Counted from the stretch's first letter, positions 6,673 through 16,414 are shown. The stretch is DNA of 64,000 bases from Pseudomonas sp. LS44 (GCF_024730785.1 NZ_CP102830.1:3410001-3474000), one strand, 5' to 3'. A program made the numbers and translations. The notes: generated by a model not told the origin, from the letters alone.

Positions 6673-9399
6673 TCAGCGCAGCAGGCCCAAGGCCTTGGCC
6701 CGCGCTACCGCCTGGGTGCGGCGCTCGACACCCAGTTTGCTGTTGATGTGCCGCGCGTGAGTCTTCACCGTGTGCAAGGAGATGAACAGGCGCTCGCTGA
6801 TTTCCTGGTTCGAGCAGCCCTGGGCGATCAGCTTCAACACCGCCAACTCACGCGAGCTGAGGGATTCGGCGGCGTTGCCAGCCGCGGGCAGCGGCTCGTC
6901 GTCCGTCTGCGGCAGGTGTGCCAGGAGCATTTCACCGAGGGCACAGGCCGGGCGTCCCAACAGTTGCTCGCGCAGCCATTGCGGATGTTTTTGCAGCAGC
7001 TCATCGAACGGCAGCAACGCCCCGCCAGCCGCCGTCTCCAGGCACAAGCCCAGATGTTGCTGGGCATCGCGCAGCTGGCCGACCTGCAGGTATTGGACGA
7101 TCAGCTGCACCTCGGCCAGCACGCTCATGGTCTGCCCTCCGCGGCTGCGCGCGCGCTGACTGAGTGCGCGCAGCCGCCGTTCGGCAGCCGGCAACAAACC
7201 CTGCACACGCTCCAGGGCGGCCTGTTGCAGTTCCAGATACAACGGCAACTGCGGGTGATATTCCGGCGCGCTGGCCGCCTGGAGGCCGCAGTAGGTTTTC
7301 GCCAACCGCCCCAACCATAAGCTGGCCAGCTCCAGCTGCCCCTGGGCCAGCCACAGCTCACACTTGGCCAAGGTCAGGATGGCCAGGTAATACACCGGTG
7401 GCACATCCCAGATATGCATCAGCCGCTCGGCCTCGGCGAGCTGGGCGAAGGCTTCGGCGTACCGCCCTTCGCGGCCGTAGAGGCCAGCCAGCAAGTAGTA
7501 GCCGGTCAACAGGCTGAGATCCCGACAGGCGCTCGCCTCGACGATGCCGGCCTGCAATTTGAGCCGCGCGGCGTCCGGTTGCAGACGCAGCGCCAGCAGC
7601 AGCCCTTCGTACAACGTCAGGCGCGCGCGCACCGCGTACAGGCGCTGCGCCGGCAGTTCGCGGAGGCGCTCCTGGCCATGGTGCACTTCGTCGAGGGCGC
7701 GCAGCACTTCGCCGCGGGCCTGTAGGACGCGCGCCCGGTCGTAATGGGCCAATGCCTCGAACAGCGGATTGCCGACCCGCTGGGCCAGCTCCAACGATTC
7801 GCGATTGAGGCCGCGGGCGCGCCACATGTCGCCGCGCACCACCGCCAGGTTGGAGAGGGTCGACAGGCACATCTGCCGCTGTCCGGTCCGTTCGCGCGGC
7901 AGACTGGCCAACGCCTCGTCGCAATACTCCTCGGCGCGCGCGCCCTCACCGCGGCCCCGGGCGATGATGCCGCTCAAGGCCAACCATTGGGCGAGCATCG
8001 AACGTTGCGCACTGGCCGAAGGGGCCGGCAGAAATTTCGCCAACTGACTGGCCAGCTCTTCGGCAGCATCCGACTGACAGGCCAGGGCCAACGCCCAGGC
8101 ATACAGCACGATCAGCCGCGGAGTGCTGATCAGCAGGCTTTCCGGCAGGTCCATCTTCCAGCGCAACAGCATCGCCACGTTCTGCTCGCCGAGCAGCTGC
8201 GCCTCGGAAAGGTTCTGCACCAGGCTAGCCGCCACGTCCGGCTGACCGGCGCACAGCGCCTGGTCGATGGCTTCGTCGAGCAGCCCTTGGGCGCTGAACC
8301 AGCGGCAGGCGCGCAGATGCAGGCGCGCCGGCGATTGCCCGACCTCGGACGGCCGTGCCCGCAGCAGGTCGGTGAATAGATGGTGATAGCGAAACCACTG
8401 GCCCTGCTCATCGAGCGGCACTAGAAACACCTGATGCGCCTGCAGATGACGGAGGATCGCCGCGCTGTCGTGGCTCTCGCGCACGACATCGCAAAGCTGC
8501 GCGCAGAAGCGATCGAGACAGGCGGTGTCGTAGAGAAACGCCTGGACTTCGCTGCTCTGCCGCTCGATCACCTCTTCGAGCAGGTAATCGCGGATTAACC
8601 CATCGGCGCCATACAGGGCCGGCGCCGGGCCGCTGGTTTCCTGCTCGGCAGCCAGCAACCACAGGCGCAACCCGGCAACCCAGCCTTCGCTGCGCCGCAC
8701 CAGCGTTTGCAGGGCTTCGCCATGCAGGTCGGCGCCCTGACTGGCGAGCAGCTCGGTGGATTCTTCAGGGGTCAGGCGCAGATCCTGTTCCTGCAACTCG
8801 AACAGTTGCTGGGAAAGTCGCAGGCGGGCCAGATGCCAGTCCGGACGCTGGCGGCTGGTGACCAGCAACAGCAGGCCGGCGGGTAAATGATTGAGAAGAA
8901 ACTGCAGACAGCGATCGAGCACTGCACCCTGCGCCAGGTGGTAATCGTCGAGCACCAGGAGCAACGGCTGGGCCCGGTCGAGATGGCTGCTCAGTTCGTC
9001 AAGCAGGCCGTCCAGCCATTCTTCGAAGGCGAACGGTTGATGGCGCTGGCGCATGCGCAACAGGGCGAACGCGGCAGCGCCGAGATCGGGGAAAAACTGC
9101 TGCAAACCACTCAACAAGCGTTCGAGAAACCGGCTCGGATCGCTGTCGCGTGGGTTCAAACCCAGCCACAGGCTGCGCCAATGCGCCGGTAACTGCTGGC
9201 AGAACTCACTGGCCAGCGAGCTTTTGCCGAAGCCGGCCGGCGCGCAGACCAACAGCAGGCGGCCGGACAACCCATGCGCCAGGCGCTCGCAGAGCAGCGG
9301 ACGCGAAACGTAGCCAGCCGGCAGCGGCGGACGAAAGAAACGTCCGTCGGCAATGCTGAGGGGCAGGGAAAAATTCGGGGAACGCGAAAGGTCTGTCAT
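6673..9399 (-). CDS. Large ATP-binding LuxR-family (MalT-like, LAL) transcriptional regulator
   Basis: The 908-residue protein has the LAL/STAND layout: Walker A CAPAGFGKSSLA near residues 52-62, a Walker B-like LLLVLDDYH near 147, a long helical TPR-like middle rich in Leu/Ala, and a C-terminal LuxR helix-turn-helix (last ~65 residues, SSRELAVLKLIAQGCSNQEI then HTVKTHARHINSKL). Such proteins use ATP and an inducer to assemble into activators. It is transcribed in the same direction as, and lies downstream of, the DUF1329/DUF1302 genes, so it probably controls that locus (inference; similar arrangements occur in other pseudomonads). GTG 9402 and ATG 9399 are both possible starts. Confidence 0.9.
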   Translation of the reverse strand: MTDLSRSPNFSLPLSIADGRFFRPPLPAGYVSRPLLCERLAHGLSGRLLLVCAPAGFGKSSLASEFCQQLPAHWRSLWLGLNPRDSDPSRFLERLLSGLQQFFPDLGAAAFALLRMRQRHQPFAFEEWLDGLLDELSSHLDRAQPLLLVLDDYHLAQGAVLDRCLQFLLNHLPAGLLLLVTSRQRPDWHLARLRLSQQLFELQEQDLRLTPEESTELLASQGADLHGEALQTLVRRSEGWVAGLRLWLLAAEQETSGPAPALYGADGLIRDYLLEEVIERQSSEVQAFLYDTACLDRFCAQLCDVVRESHDSAAILRHLQAHQVFLVPLDEQGQWFRYHHLFTDLLRARPSEVGQSPARLHLRACRWFSAQGLLDEAIDQALCAGQPDVAASLVQNLSEAQLLGEQNVAMLLRWKMDLPESLLISTPRLIVLYAWALALACQSDAAEELASQLAKFLPAPSASAQRSMLAQWLALSGIIARGRGEGARAEEYCDEALASLPRERTGQRQMCLSTLSNLAVVRGDMWRARGLNRESLELAQRVGNPLFEALAHYDRARVLQARGEVLRALDEVHHGQERLRELPAQRLYAVRARLTLYEGLLLALRLQPDAARLKLQAGIVEASACRDLSLLTGYYLLAGLYGREGRYAEAFAQLAEAERLMHIWDVPPVYYLAILTLAKCELWLAQGQLELASLWLGRLAKTYCGLQAASAPEYHPQLPLYLELQQAALERVQGLLPAAERRLRALSQRARSRGGQTMSVLAEVQLIVQYLQVGQLRDAQQHLGLCLETAAGGALLPFDELLQKHPQWLREQLLGRPACALGEMLLAHLPQTDDEPLPAAGNAAESLSSRELAVLKLIAQGCSNQEISERLFISLHTVKTHARHINSKLGVERRTQAVARAKALGLLR

Positions 9400-9571
9400 C
9401 ACCGACTTTTGTTATGCCTGGCTAATGGGCCGCTCGCAGCCTAGACGCTTGGCTCCCGTAATAGAAGCCTTGGCCTACCTGTTTAGGTAACAGTGCGACT
9501 TGCGGTTCTCCCCTGCCCTCGCACGCGGCATAAAAAACTCATGTACCCGTTAAGTGTTGCGCACCGCTTTT

Positions 9572-9676
9572 GTAGGGTGGGTTAGCCGCGCAGCGGCGTA
9601 ACCCACCAGCAGCACCGCGCAGAACACTGGCGTCCAGTCTGGTCGGTGGGTTACGCCTACGGCTAACCCACCCTAC
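9572..9676. repeat. REP/BIME-like repeat, family R1
   Basis: Full-length copy: GTAGGGTGGGTTAGCC...GGCTAACCCACCCTAC. With the terminator at 9743 it accounts for the informative part of the 389-bp gap between the LuxR regulator and DUF1329 genes. The ~170 bp next to the regulator should hold its promoter, but no clear boxes are visible. Confidence 0.85.
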
Positions 9677-9742
9677 GAATCATCGCCGCAGGCATCACCT
9701 AGCGGGCCTGCACGTCTCGACACGTAGCTGGGCTATAGACAT

Positions 9743-9767
9743 AAAAAAACCGGCCCTGAGGCCGGTT
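9743..9767 (-). terminator. Rho-independent terminator of the DUF1302-DUF1329 unit
   Basis: On the minus strand AACCGGCC-TCAG-GGCCGGTT is followed directly by a run of seven T residues. It lies 22 bases after the DUF1329 stop codon, so the transcript ends before the regulator gene. Confidence 0.85.
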
Positions 9768-9788
9768 CAATTCACGCCGAATAGAGGC

Positions 9789-11162
9789 TTAGCGCACGCC
9801 CGACTGGCGCAGGGCCGCTGGGGTGAAGTCGCTTTCCGAGGCGCTGTAACCGAAGTCATAGGCCTGCTTCTCTTCGTTCTTCAGGCCCAGCACCAGGTAA
9901 CGGCCGGACTGCAGGTCATACAGGGTTTCGGCGGTGTACCACGGTACTTGGTTGTTGTAGTAGAACTGGTTGTGCGCCTCGGCGACTCGCCACAGCTGGC
10001 CGCGGCCGTCGTAGTGATCGATTTCCACGGCTTGCCAGGTGTCCTCGTCAATGAACATGTCGCGCTTGGCGTAGATGTGCCGCTCGCCCGATTTCAGGGT
10101 CGCGGTCACGCGCCAGACGCGGTGCAGTTCGTAACGGGTCATGTCCGGATTGAGGTGGCCGGGCTTGATGATCTCGCTGTACTTGATCTTCGGATCATCC
10201 ATCTTGTAGCTGTTGTACGGGATGTACAGCTCCTGCTTGCCGACCAATTTCCAGTCGTAGCGGTCCGGCGCACCGTTGTACATGTCCAGGTTGTCGGAGG
10301 TGCGCAGGCCGTCGGCGGCGGTACCCGGGCCGTCGTAGGAAACCTGCGGGGCGCGGCGTACACGGCGCTGGCCGGCGTTGTACAGCCAGGCCAGACGTGG
10401 CTCTTTCACCTGGTCGAGGGTTTCGTGCACCAGCAGGACGTTACCGGCCAGACGCGCTGGCGCGGTGACCCGCTGCTTGAAGTAGAACAGCACGTTGCTC
10501 GGCTTGCTGGCGTCGTAGCCCTTCAGCTTGTCGCTGAACACGAACTCGTCCTGGAAGTACACCAGCGAGTAGGAACCGTTCGGCTGCGGCGTGGCCTGGG
10601 TGACCAGACGGCGCACGCTGCCGCCGCGGTAGCGGGTGATGTGGTTCCACACCGCTTCCAGACCGTTCTGCGGAATCGGGAACGGGTTGGCGGACTTGAA
10701 GTCTTCCAGGCCGTTACCGCCCTCCACCAGCTTGGTGTGCGTGGCGTTGTACTGGGTGGCGGCCAACACTTCCGCCGGCAGGGTGGAGGTGCGATGGCTG
10801 GTGTAGACCGGCAACTTGTAGGTTTCCGGGTAGCGCTTGAGCATCGCCAGCTGACCGGGAGTCAGCTTGTCTTTGTACTGGTCGGCGTTCTGCGCGGTGA
10901 TGGTGAACAGTGGCTTCTCACCCGCGAACGGATCAGACAGGAAGCCCTTGGCGTCGACCGTACCGGCATTCTTCGGCAGACCGCCGGTCCAGGCCGGAAT
11001 GCTGCCATCGGCATTGGCGGCTTTTTCCGCACCAACTGGCGTCAGGGTCGAACCGAGCTTGCTGGCCTGGTCGGCGGAAACCGCCGCCATCACGCTGGTC
11101 GCCAGCAGAGACAAGGCCACGGCGCCGGTTTGCAATAGGCGTTTTGTCGTTTTCATCGTCAT
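9789..11162 (-). CDS. DUF1329 family outer-membrane/periplasmic protein
   Basis: The 457-residue product has a clear signal peptide (KRLLQTGAVALSLLATSVMA, cleavage after AMA/A near 27) and the DUF1329 body with aromatic-rich segments such as RYDWKLVGKQELYIPYNSYK. DUF1329 proteins resemble LolB/LppX-type lipid carriers and are nearly always paired with a DUF1302 beta-barrel. It follows the DUF1302 gene by 22 bases in the same operon. The start at 11162 has AAGGAA upstream. Likely role: passing hydrophobic substrate across the periplasm or outer membrane (inference from family and context). Confidence 0.88.
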   Translation of the reverse strand: MTMKTTKRLLQTGAVALSLLATSVMAAVSADQASKLGSTLTPVGAEKAANADGSIPAWTGGLPKNAGTVDAKGFLSDPFAGEKPLFTITAQNADQYKDKLTPGQLAMLKRYPETYKLPVYTSHRTSTLPAEVLAATQYNATHTKLVEGGNGLEDFKSANPFPIPQNGLEAVWNHITRYRGGSVRRLVTQATPQPNGSYSLVYFQDEFVFSDKLKGYDASKPSNVLFYFKQRVTAPARLAGNVLLVHETLDQVKEPRLAWLYNAGQRRVRRAPQVSYDGPGTAADGLRTSDNLDMYNGAPDRYDWKLVGKQELYIPYNSYKMDDPKIKYSEIIKPGHLNPDMTRYELHRVWRVTATLKSGERHIYAKRDMFIDEDTWQAVEIDHYDGRGQLWRVAEAHNQFYYNNQVPWYTAETLYDLQSGRYLVLGLKNEEKQAYDFGYSASESDFTPAALRQSGVR

Positions 11163-11184
11163 GGTTTTCCTTGATTCAGTCCGC

Positions 11185-13140
11185 TTAGAAGTTCACGCCG
11201 AGGCTCATCGCGACGAAGTCGCGATCATCAACGGTGGTGTACTTGCCATCGAAGAAGTTGGTGTACGACAGGCTAGCGGTGTAGGTGTTCTGGTATTCGG
11301 CATCCACCCCCAGGCTGACGGCCTTGCGGCCTTCCTCGAAGTTGCCGCCCGGGCCCGGCGAATAGCCGTCGACGTCGTGCGACCAAGCCACGTTCGGCTT
11401 GAGGTTCACCCCGGCGAACACGTCGTTGTAATCCCAGATGGCGCGGGCGCGGTAACCCCAGGAATCGGAGGTGGTGTAGCCCTCGCTCTCGCAGTAGCGG
11501 CTGACGTTGTTGGCGTTGGCGGTGCCCAGCGTAGAGATGTTCAGCGCCTGGCAGGACGGCTGGCCGGAGATAGTGCCCGGCAGCGGCCCCGGGCCGAATA
11601 CCGGGTCGCGGCCGTAGCGCGCCTTCGAGGTGCTTTCCAGGCCACCGACGTGGGTCCAGCCAACCTCGCCCACCAGGGTCAGTCGTTCGGCACCCATCAC
11701 CTGATCGAAGAAGTGGGTGAAGGTGGTCTGCAGCTGGCTAATCTCCTTGCGCCGATAGCCGGGCTGGTCCTGGCCGGCGGTGCCGGTGAGCACCGAGGCG
11801 TTGTTGAATGGACGCACCACGCCAAGCGGGGTGGTAATGGCGATCGGGTCCAGGCCGGAGAACAGGATATCGGTGGTATTCAGCTGCACAGGGGCATTCG
11901 GCCGGTAACTGAACTCGCCCTGCCAGGCGGTGCCAGTGGGCAGCGTGGTGGAGAAGCTCAGGCCATACAGGCGGATGTCCTCCGGATACTCCACGAAGTA
12001 GCTTGAGTTTCCGGCCATGCCGGCTGCAGCGACCTGTCCGGCCAGAGCGACAGAGCCCGGTGCAAAGCTGCCAGCGGCAGCGATGTTGCTAGCCAGGCCA
12101 TTGATGCGCGCGGCCGCGCTAGTGGAAGCACCGGCACCGCTGAAGATCGGTGCACGACTGTGGTAGTTCATGGCGTAGGCGCCGAACTCGGTGTCCAGCG
12201 GTTCGAACATATAGCGGAACGCCACGCCGAACTGGCCGCTGTCACGCGCATCGCGGTCCGGGCCGCGCTGGACCACCAGGCCCTCGCCCCACTGCGACGG
12301 AGTAACACCCAGGCCAACGTTGCGCAGTAATCCGTTGACTGCAGCGATCTGCGTCGGGTTGTTGGTCAGCACCGCGAGGTTCTGGTCGCAGCCGTCGGCG
12401 ACCACGTCCGGCTGGGAGAAGAAGGTGCCGCAGTTGTCCACCACGGTCTGGTCCCACTCCAGCTGATAGAAGGCCTCGGCGGACAGGGTTTCGGTCAGGC
12501 TCTGCTGGACGAAGAACATGTTGACCGGAATCAGGCCTTCCTTGACTTCCGCGCCGGGGCGGCGGAACGCGGACACGTCGACCGGGTTGATGCTGTTGAT
12601 GCCGCCCTGGATAAAGGTGCTCTCACCCCAGCTCACCACCTGCTTGCCCAGGCGTGCCGAGCCCGGCTGGTCGGCCACCGCATAGTTGTAGTAGGCGAAG
12701 GCATCGAGCAGTTGCGCGCCGGAAGACTGGGCGCCTTCCTTGCGGTTGTGATCGTCGATGTCTTTGAACAGGCGGCTTTCGTCCTTCAGCTCGAAGTCGT
12801 ACCAGTACTTGCCGCGGGTGAACACGCCGAAGTCGCCGTATTTCAGTTCGAGGTCATGGATGCCCTTGAAGATCTTCGAGAAGGTTTCGCCCTTCTTGAA
12901 GTTCAGGTGGCCGTCATCGGAGGTCTGCGACAGGCCTTTGCCGCCGTTGTTGACGCCGATCAGGTTGCGGTTCGGGTCGGTGGTCGACCAGCTGGCGCCG
13001 ACGGAGAGCGCGGAGTCGAACTGACCTTCGATTTCACCGATGTTGAAATTGACGGCAAAGGCCGGGGAAGCGAGGGAGGAAGCCAGGCTGACTGCCAGCG
13101 GCAGTTTCGCCAGGCGCCAGAATGCTCTTGTTGTGGTCAT
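11185..13140 (-). CDS. DUF1302 family outer-membrane beta-barrel protein
   Basis: The 651-residue product has a signal peptide ending SPAFA/VNF near residue 27 and many alternating aromatic strands ending ...DRDFVAMSLGVNF, with a terminal Phe as in outer-membrane barrels. The family occurs beside DUF1329 in fatty-acid, steroid and aromatic degradation loci and is a candidate channel or transporter for hydrophobic compounds. The ATG at 13140 has GGAGTAGCG upstream. It heads the DUF1302-DUF1329 operon; the 218-bp gap to the acyl-CoA synthetase holds its promoter and that gene's terminator. Confidence 0.88.
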   Translation of the reverse strand: MTTTRAFWRLAKLPLAVSLASSLASPAFAVNFNIGEIEGQFDSALSVGASWSTTDPNRNLIGVNNGGKGLSQTSDDGHLNFKKGETFSKIFKGIHDLELKYGDFGVFTRGKYWYDFELKDESRLFKDIDDHNRKEGAQSSGAQLLDAFAYYNYAVADQPGSARLGKQVVSWGESTFIQGGINSINPVDVSAFRRPGAEVKEGLIPVNMFFVQQSLTETLSAEAFYQLEWDQTVVDNCGTFFSQPDVVADGCDQNLAVLTNNPTQIAAVNGLLRNVGLGVTPSQWGEGLVVQRGPDRDARDSGQFGVAFRYMFEPLDTEFGAYAMNYHSRAPIFSGAGASTSAAARINGLASNIAAAGSFAPGSVALAGQVAAAGMAGNSSYFVEYPEDIRLYGLSFSTTLPTGTAWQGEFSYRPNAPVQLNTTDILFSGLDPIAITTPLGVVRPFNNASVLTGTAGQDQPGYRRKEISQLQTTFTHFFDQVMGAERLTLVGEVGWTHVGGLESTSKARYGRDPVFGPGPLPGTISGQPSCQALNISTLGTANANNVSRYCESEGYTTSDSWGYRARAIWDYNDVFAGVNLKPNVAWSHDVDGYSPGPGGNFEEGRKAVSLGVDAEYQNTYTASLSYTNFFDGKYTTVDDRDFVAMSLGVNF

Positions 13141-13325
13141 CGACGCTACTCCATGTGTTTTTTTGTTATGGATGGCCGAACTATAGCCAGTAGGTATTAG
13201 TACCTTGATCAGCCTAAAGTGTGATTTGAACTGCCAAACACTATAGACCAAGGCGCTCAATACTGGCCTTTGCGGCCATCCTCACCCGAAAGAGGTGAAA
13301 AGCGCGGTATCCCAGCGGAAAAGAC

Positions 13326-13351
13326 GGGTTGCCGGTGCAGGCCGGCAACCC
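13326..13351 (-). terminator. Rho-independent terminator of the acyl-CoA synthetase gene
   Basis: A perfect 10-bp stem (GGGTTGCCGG / CCGGCAACCC) with a 6-base loop lies 7 bases beyond the synthetase stop codon and is followed on the minus strand by GTCTTTTCC. Confidence 0.75.
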
Positions 13352-13358
13352 AAAAGGC

Positions 13359-15041
13359 TTACAACGTGGAGAGAAACGCGCTGCCGCTGGCCTGCCATTG
13401 GGCGATATCGCCCCGAATGCGTTTCTTGTCGAGCTTACCGACACTGGTCTTGGGGATTTCCGTAACAAAAGCGATTTGGCTGGGGATCGCCCACTTGTTG
13501 ATCAGCCCTTGTTCCACGAACGGCTTGAGGTGCTCCTTCAGCGCTTTGGCATCCAGACTGGCCCCCTCGCGCAATACCAGCAGGGCAAACGGCCGCTCAC
13601 CCCACTGCGGATCGGGCACGCCAACCACCGCCACTTCGCGCACCGCCGCGTGACGACTGATCAGGTCCTCCAACTCCAGCGATGACAACCACTCGCCGCC
13701 GGTCTTGATCACATCCTTGATGCGGTCGCGGATGTCGATGAAGCCCATGCTGTCGATGGTGGCGACGTCGCCGGTATGCAGCCAGCCGCCCTGCCACAGT
13801 TCGACGCCCTTCTCCGGTTCGCGGAAATAGCCCTGGGTCAGCCAAGGCGCGCGCAGCACCAGTTCGCCCTGGGACTCGCCGTCGGCCGGCAGCAGGTGGC
13901 CATGCTCGTCCATGATCGCCGCGTCGACCAGCGGCACGGGAATCCCGGCCTTGATCCGGTAAGTGGTGCGCTCGTCTTCGTTACCTGCTTGCAGCTGTTC
14001 GTTGAGGTAGCCGCAGGAAATCAGCGGGCAGGTCTCGGACATGCCATAGGCGGCGGTCAGCTGGATGCCACGCGACTTGGCCAGTTCGTACAGCGAGCGG
14101 TTCAGCGCGCTGCCGCCGATGATCATCTTCAGCCCGCCGAAGTCGTAACCCTGGGCGGTCGGCGCATTGAGGACCATCTGCAGGATGGTCGGCACGCAAT
14201 GCGAGAAGGTCACTTTCTCTTCGCGAATCAGGCGGCACAGCATGTCCGGCTCGTAACGTCCGGGGTAGACCTGTTTGACCCCGAGCAGGGTGGCCACGTA
14301 CGGCACGCCCCAGGCATGTACGTGAAACATCGGCGTGATCGGCATGTACACGTCGTCGCTGCCCATCAGGCGGATGCTGTCCAGGCTGCCGACCGTCGCG
14401 GCCATCGACAAGGTATGCAGGACCAGCTGGCGATGGCTGAAGTACACGCCTTTCGGGTTGCCGGTGGTGCCGGTGGTATAGAAGGTGGTGGCCACCGAGT
14501 TCTCGTCGAAATCGGGGAAGGCGTACTGCGGGCTGGCCGCGGCCAGCAGGGTTTCGTATTCACCGAGCAGATTGGGTAGCTCGGCGTGCCGGCCCGCTGT
14601 ATCGGTGAGTAACAACGTCTTCTCGACCGTGGTCAGTTGCGCGGCAATGCCCTGGTAGAGCGCCACGAACTCGCTGTTGACCAGCACATAGCGGTCTTCG
14701 GCGTGGTTCATGGTGTAGAGGATCTGGTCCGGCGACAGGCGGATGTTGATGGTGTGCAGCACCGCGCCGATCATCGGGATGGCGAACATGCATTCCAGAT
14801 AGCGATGGCTGTCCCAATCCATCACCGCCACAGTATCGCCCGCCTTCACGCCGGCCTCGGTCAGCACATTGGCCAGCCGCGCGACCCGCTCGTTAAAGGT
14901 CGCATAGCTGTAACGCACGCTGTCGCGATAGACGATTTCGCGGTTCTTCTCGTAACGCTTGCCAGACAGCAGCAGGCTCTTGATCAGCAGCGGATAGGCA
15001 TGGGCATTGTCGGCCGGGGCGATGAGACGGGTCTGGAGCAT
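13359..15041 (-). CDS. Medium/long-chain fatty acyl-CoA synthetase (AMP-forming, AlkK-like)
   Basis: The 560-residue ANL-family ligase has the AMP-binding P-loop FYTTGTTGNPKGVYFSHRQ near residue 185, the AYGMSETCP motif near 338, the hinge HTGDVATIDSMGFIDIRDR near 420 and the catalytic lysine region KTSVGKLDKKRIRGD near 540. It activates a carboxylic acid with ATP and CoA. Length and N-terminus (MLQTRLIAPADNAHAYPLLI) fit AlkK-type medium-chain enzymes. It is co-oriented with DUF1302/DUF1329 and divergent from a thiolase, pointing to fatty-acid-like substrates. As I recall, an orthologous P. putida cluster (around PP_0763-PP_0767) is linked to medium-chain fatty acids. Confidence 0.9.
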   Translation of the reverse strand: MLQTRLIAPADNAHAYPLLIKSLLLSGKRYEKNREIVYRDSVRYSYATFNERVARLANVLTEAGVKAGDTVAVMDWDSHRYLECMFAIPMIGAVLHTINIRLSPDQILYTMNHAEDRYVLVNSEFVALYQGIAAQLTTVEKTLLLTDTAGRHAELPNLLGEYETLLAAASPQYAFPDFDENSVATTFYTTGTTGNPKGVYFSHRQLVLHTLSMAATVGSLDSIRLMGSDDVYMPITPMFHVHAWGVPYVATLLGVKQVYPGRYEPDMLCRLIREEKVTFSHCVPTILQMVLNAPTAQGYDFGGLKMIIGGSALNRSLYELAKSRGIQLTAAYGMSETCPLISCGYLNEQLQAGNEDERTTYRIKAGIPVPLVDAAIMDEHGHLLPADGESQGELVLRAPWLTQGYFREPEKGVELWQGGWLHTGDVATIDSMGFIDIRDRIKDVIKTGGEWLSSLELEDLISRHAAVREVAVVGVPDPQWGERPFALLVLREGASLDAKALKEHLKPFVEQGLINKWAIPSQIAFVTEIPKTSVGKLDKKRIRGDIAQWQASGSAFLSTL

Positions 15042-15186
15042 GGCAAGTACCTGGGAACGTGACGATTATTGGACATTTCGTCAGACTGTAGGACGCTCGC
15101 GAGGCGGAAGAATCAGCCCTAAGAATGATTTCCGCTAGAATCCGCAGCCCGAATTCGTTAGAGCCTAGTTAAGTAGAGGTGACACC

Positions 15187-16362
15187 ATGACCGATATCGT
15201 TATTGTCAGCGGAGCCCGTACCCCGATGGGTGGCTTTCAAGGCAGCCTGTCCGGCGTCAGCGCCGTCGACCTGGGCGCCATCGCCATTCGCGAAGCCGTC
15301 AGCCGTGCCGGCATCGCTCCTGCCGACGTGCAGGAAGTGATCATGGGTTGCGTGCTGCCCGCCGGCCTCAAGCAAGGCCCGGCCCGCCAGGCCGCCCTCA
15401 ACGCCGGCCTGCCGAGCGCCGCCGGTTGCACCACCATCAACAAGCTCTGCGGCTCGGGCATGAAAGCGGTGATGCTGGCCCATGACCTGCTCAAGGCCGG
15501 CACCAATAACGTGATGGTCGCCGGCGGCATGGAAAGCATGTCCAACGCGCCTTACGTGCTGGAAAAAGCCCGCAGCGGCCTGCGCATGGGTCACGGCGAG
15601 ATCAAGGACCACATGTTCCTCGACGGTCTGGAAGACGCGCGCACCGGCCGCCTGATGGGCTCCTTCGCCCAGGAAACCGCCGACAAGTACGGCATTGGCC
15701 GTGAAGACATGGACGCCTATGCGATCGAGTCGCTGAAGCGCGCCCAGAACGCGATCAAGGCCGGCGCGTTGGATGCCGAAATCGTCCCGGTCACCGTGAC
15801 CAGCCGCAAAGGCGAAGTCGTGGTCAAGGACGACGAGCAGCCGCTGAATGCCAACCTGGACAAGATTCCTGGCCTCAAGCCGGCCTTCCGCAAAGACGGC
15901 ACCATCACCGCGGCCAACGCCAGCTCGATCTCCGACGGTGCCAGCGCGCTGGTCCTGATGACCGCTGAAGAAGCCGCCAAACGCGGCCTCAAGCCGTTGG
16001 CCAAGATCGTCGGCCATGCCACCCAGAGCCAGGACCCGAGCGAGTTCACCATCGCCCCGATCGGCGCCATGACCAACCTGTTCAAGAAGACCGGCTGGAG
16101 CAAGGACGACGTCGACCTGTTCGAAATCAACGAAGCCTTCGCCATGGTGACCATGCTGGCGATGCGCGAACACGGCCTGGATCACGCCAAGGTCAACGTC
16201 TACGGTGGCGCCTGCGCCCAGGGCCACCCGGTCGGCTCGACGGGTTCGCGGATCATCATCACCCTGATCAACGCCCTGAAGAACACCGGCGGCAAGCGCG
16301 GCGTGGCCTCGCTGTGCATCGGCGGCGGCGAAGCGACGGCGGTGGCGATCGAGCTGATCTGA
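15187..16362 (+). CDS. Acetyl-CoA C-acyltransferase (thiolase)
   Basis: The 391-residue type-II thiolase carries the nucleophile C88 in NKLCGSGMKA, the NEAFA motif, the catalytic His in QGHPVGSTGSR and the second Cys in SLCIGGGEA. It condenses two acetyl-CoA or cleaves 3-ketoacyl-CoA in beta-oxidation; the degradative or biosynthetic direction cannot be told from sequence. A good ribosome site (AGAGGTG) precedes ATG 15187. It is divergent from the acyl-CoA synthetase with a 145-bp shared promoter region, consistent with joint regulation. Confidence 0.92.
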   Translation: MTDIVIVSGARTPMGGFQGSLSGVSAVDLGAIAIREAVSRAGIAPADVQEVIMGCVLPAGLKQGPARQAALNAGLPSAAGCTTINKLCGSGMKAVMLAHDLLKAGTNNVMVAGGMESMSNAPYVLEKARSGLRMGHGEIKDHMFLDGLEDARTGRLMGSFAQETADKYGIGREDMDAYAIESLKRAQNAIKAGALDAEIVPVTVTSRKGEVVVKDDEQPLNANLDKIPGLKPAFRKDGTITAANASSISDGASALVLMTAEEAAKRGLKPLAKIVGHATQSQDPSEFTIAPIGAMTNLFKKTGWSKDDVDLFEINEAFAMVTMLAMREHGLDHAKVNVYGGACAQGHPVGSTGSRIIITLINALKNTGGKRGVASLCIGGGEATAVAIELI

Positions 16363-16377
16363 TCGGCTTTACCGCTA

Positions 16378-16412
16378 ATAAAAAGCCCCGCTAATGCGGG
16401 GCTTTTGCTTTT
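16378..16412 (+). terminator. Rho-independent terminator after the thiolase gene
   Basis: AAAAGCCCCGC-TAAT-GCGGGGCTTTT hairpin followed by more T residues, 16 bases after the stop codon. Confidence 0.9.
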
Positions 16413-16414
16413 TA

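Noticed and set aside
9948..11138. A 396-codon open frame on the plus strand opposite the DUF1329 gene
   Set aside because: It is the mirror frame of a GC-rich gene with a signal peptide, good ribosome site and family match on the other strand; its translation is low-complexity Val/Gly/Arg/His without domains.
13141..13325. A specific LuxR/LAL operator before the DUF1302 gene
   Set aside because: The interval is somewhat AT-rich, but no convincing dyad or repeated half-site stands out.
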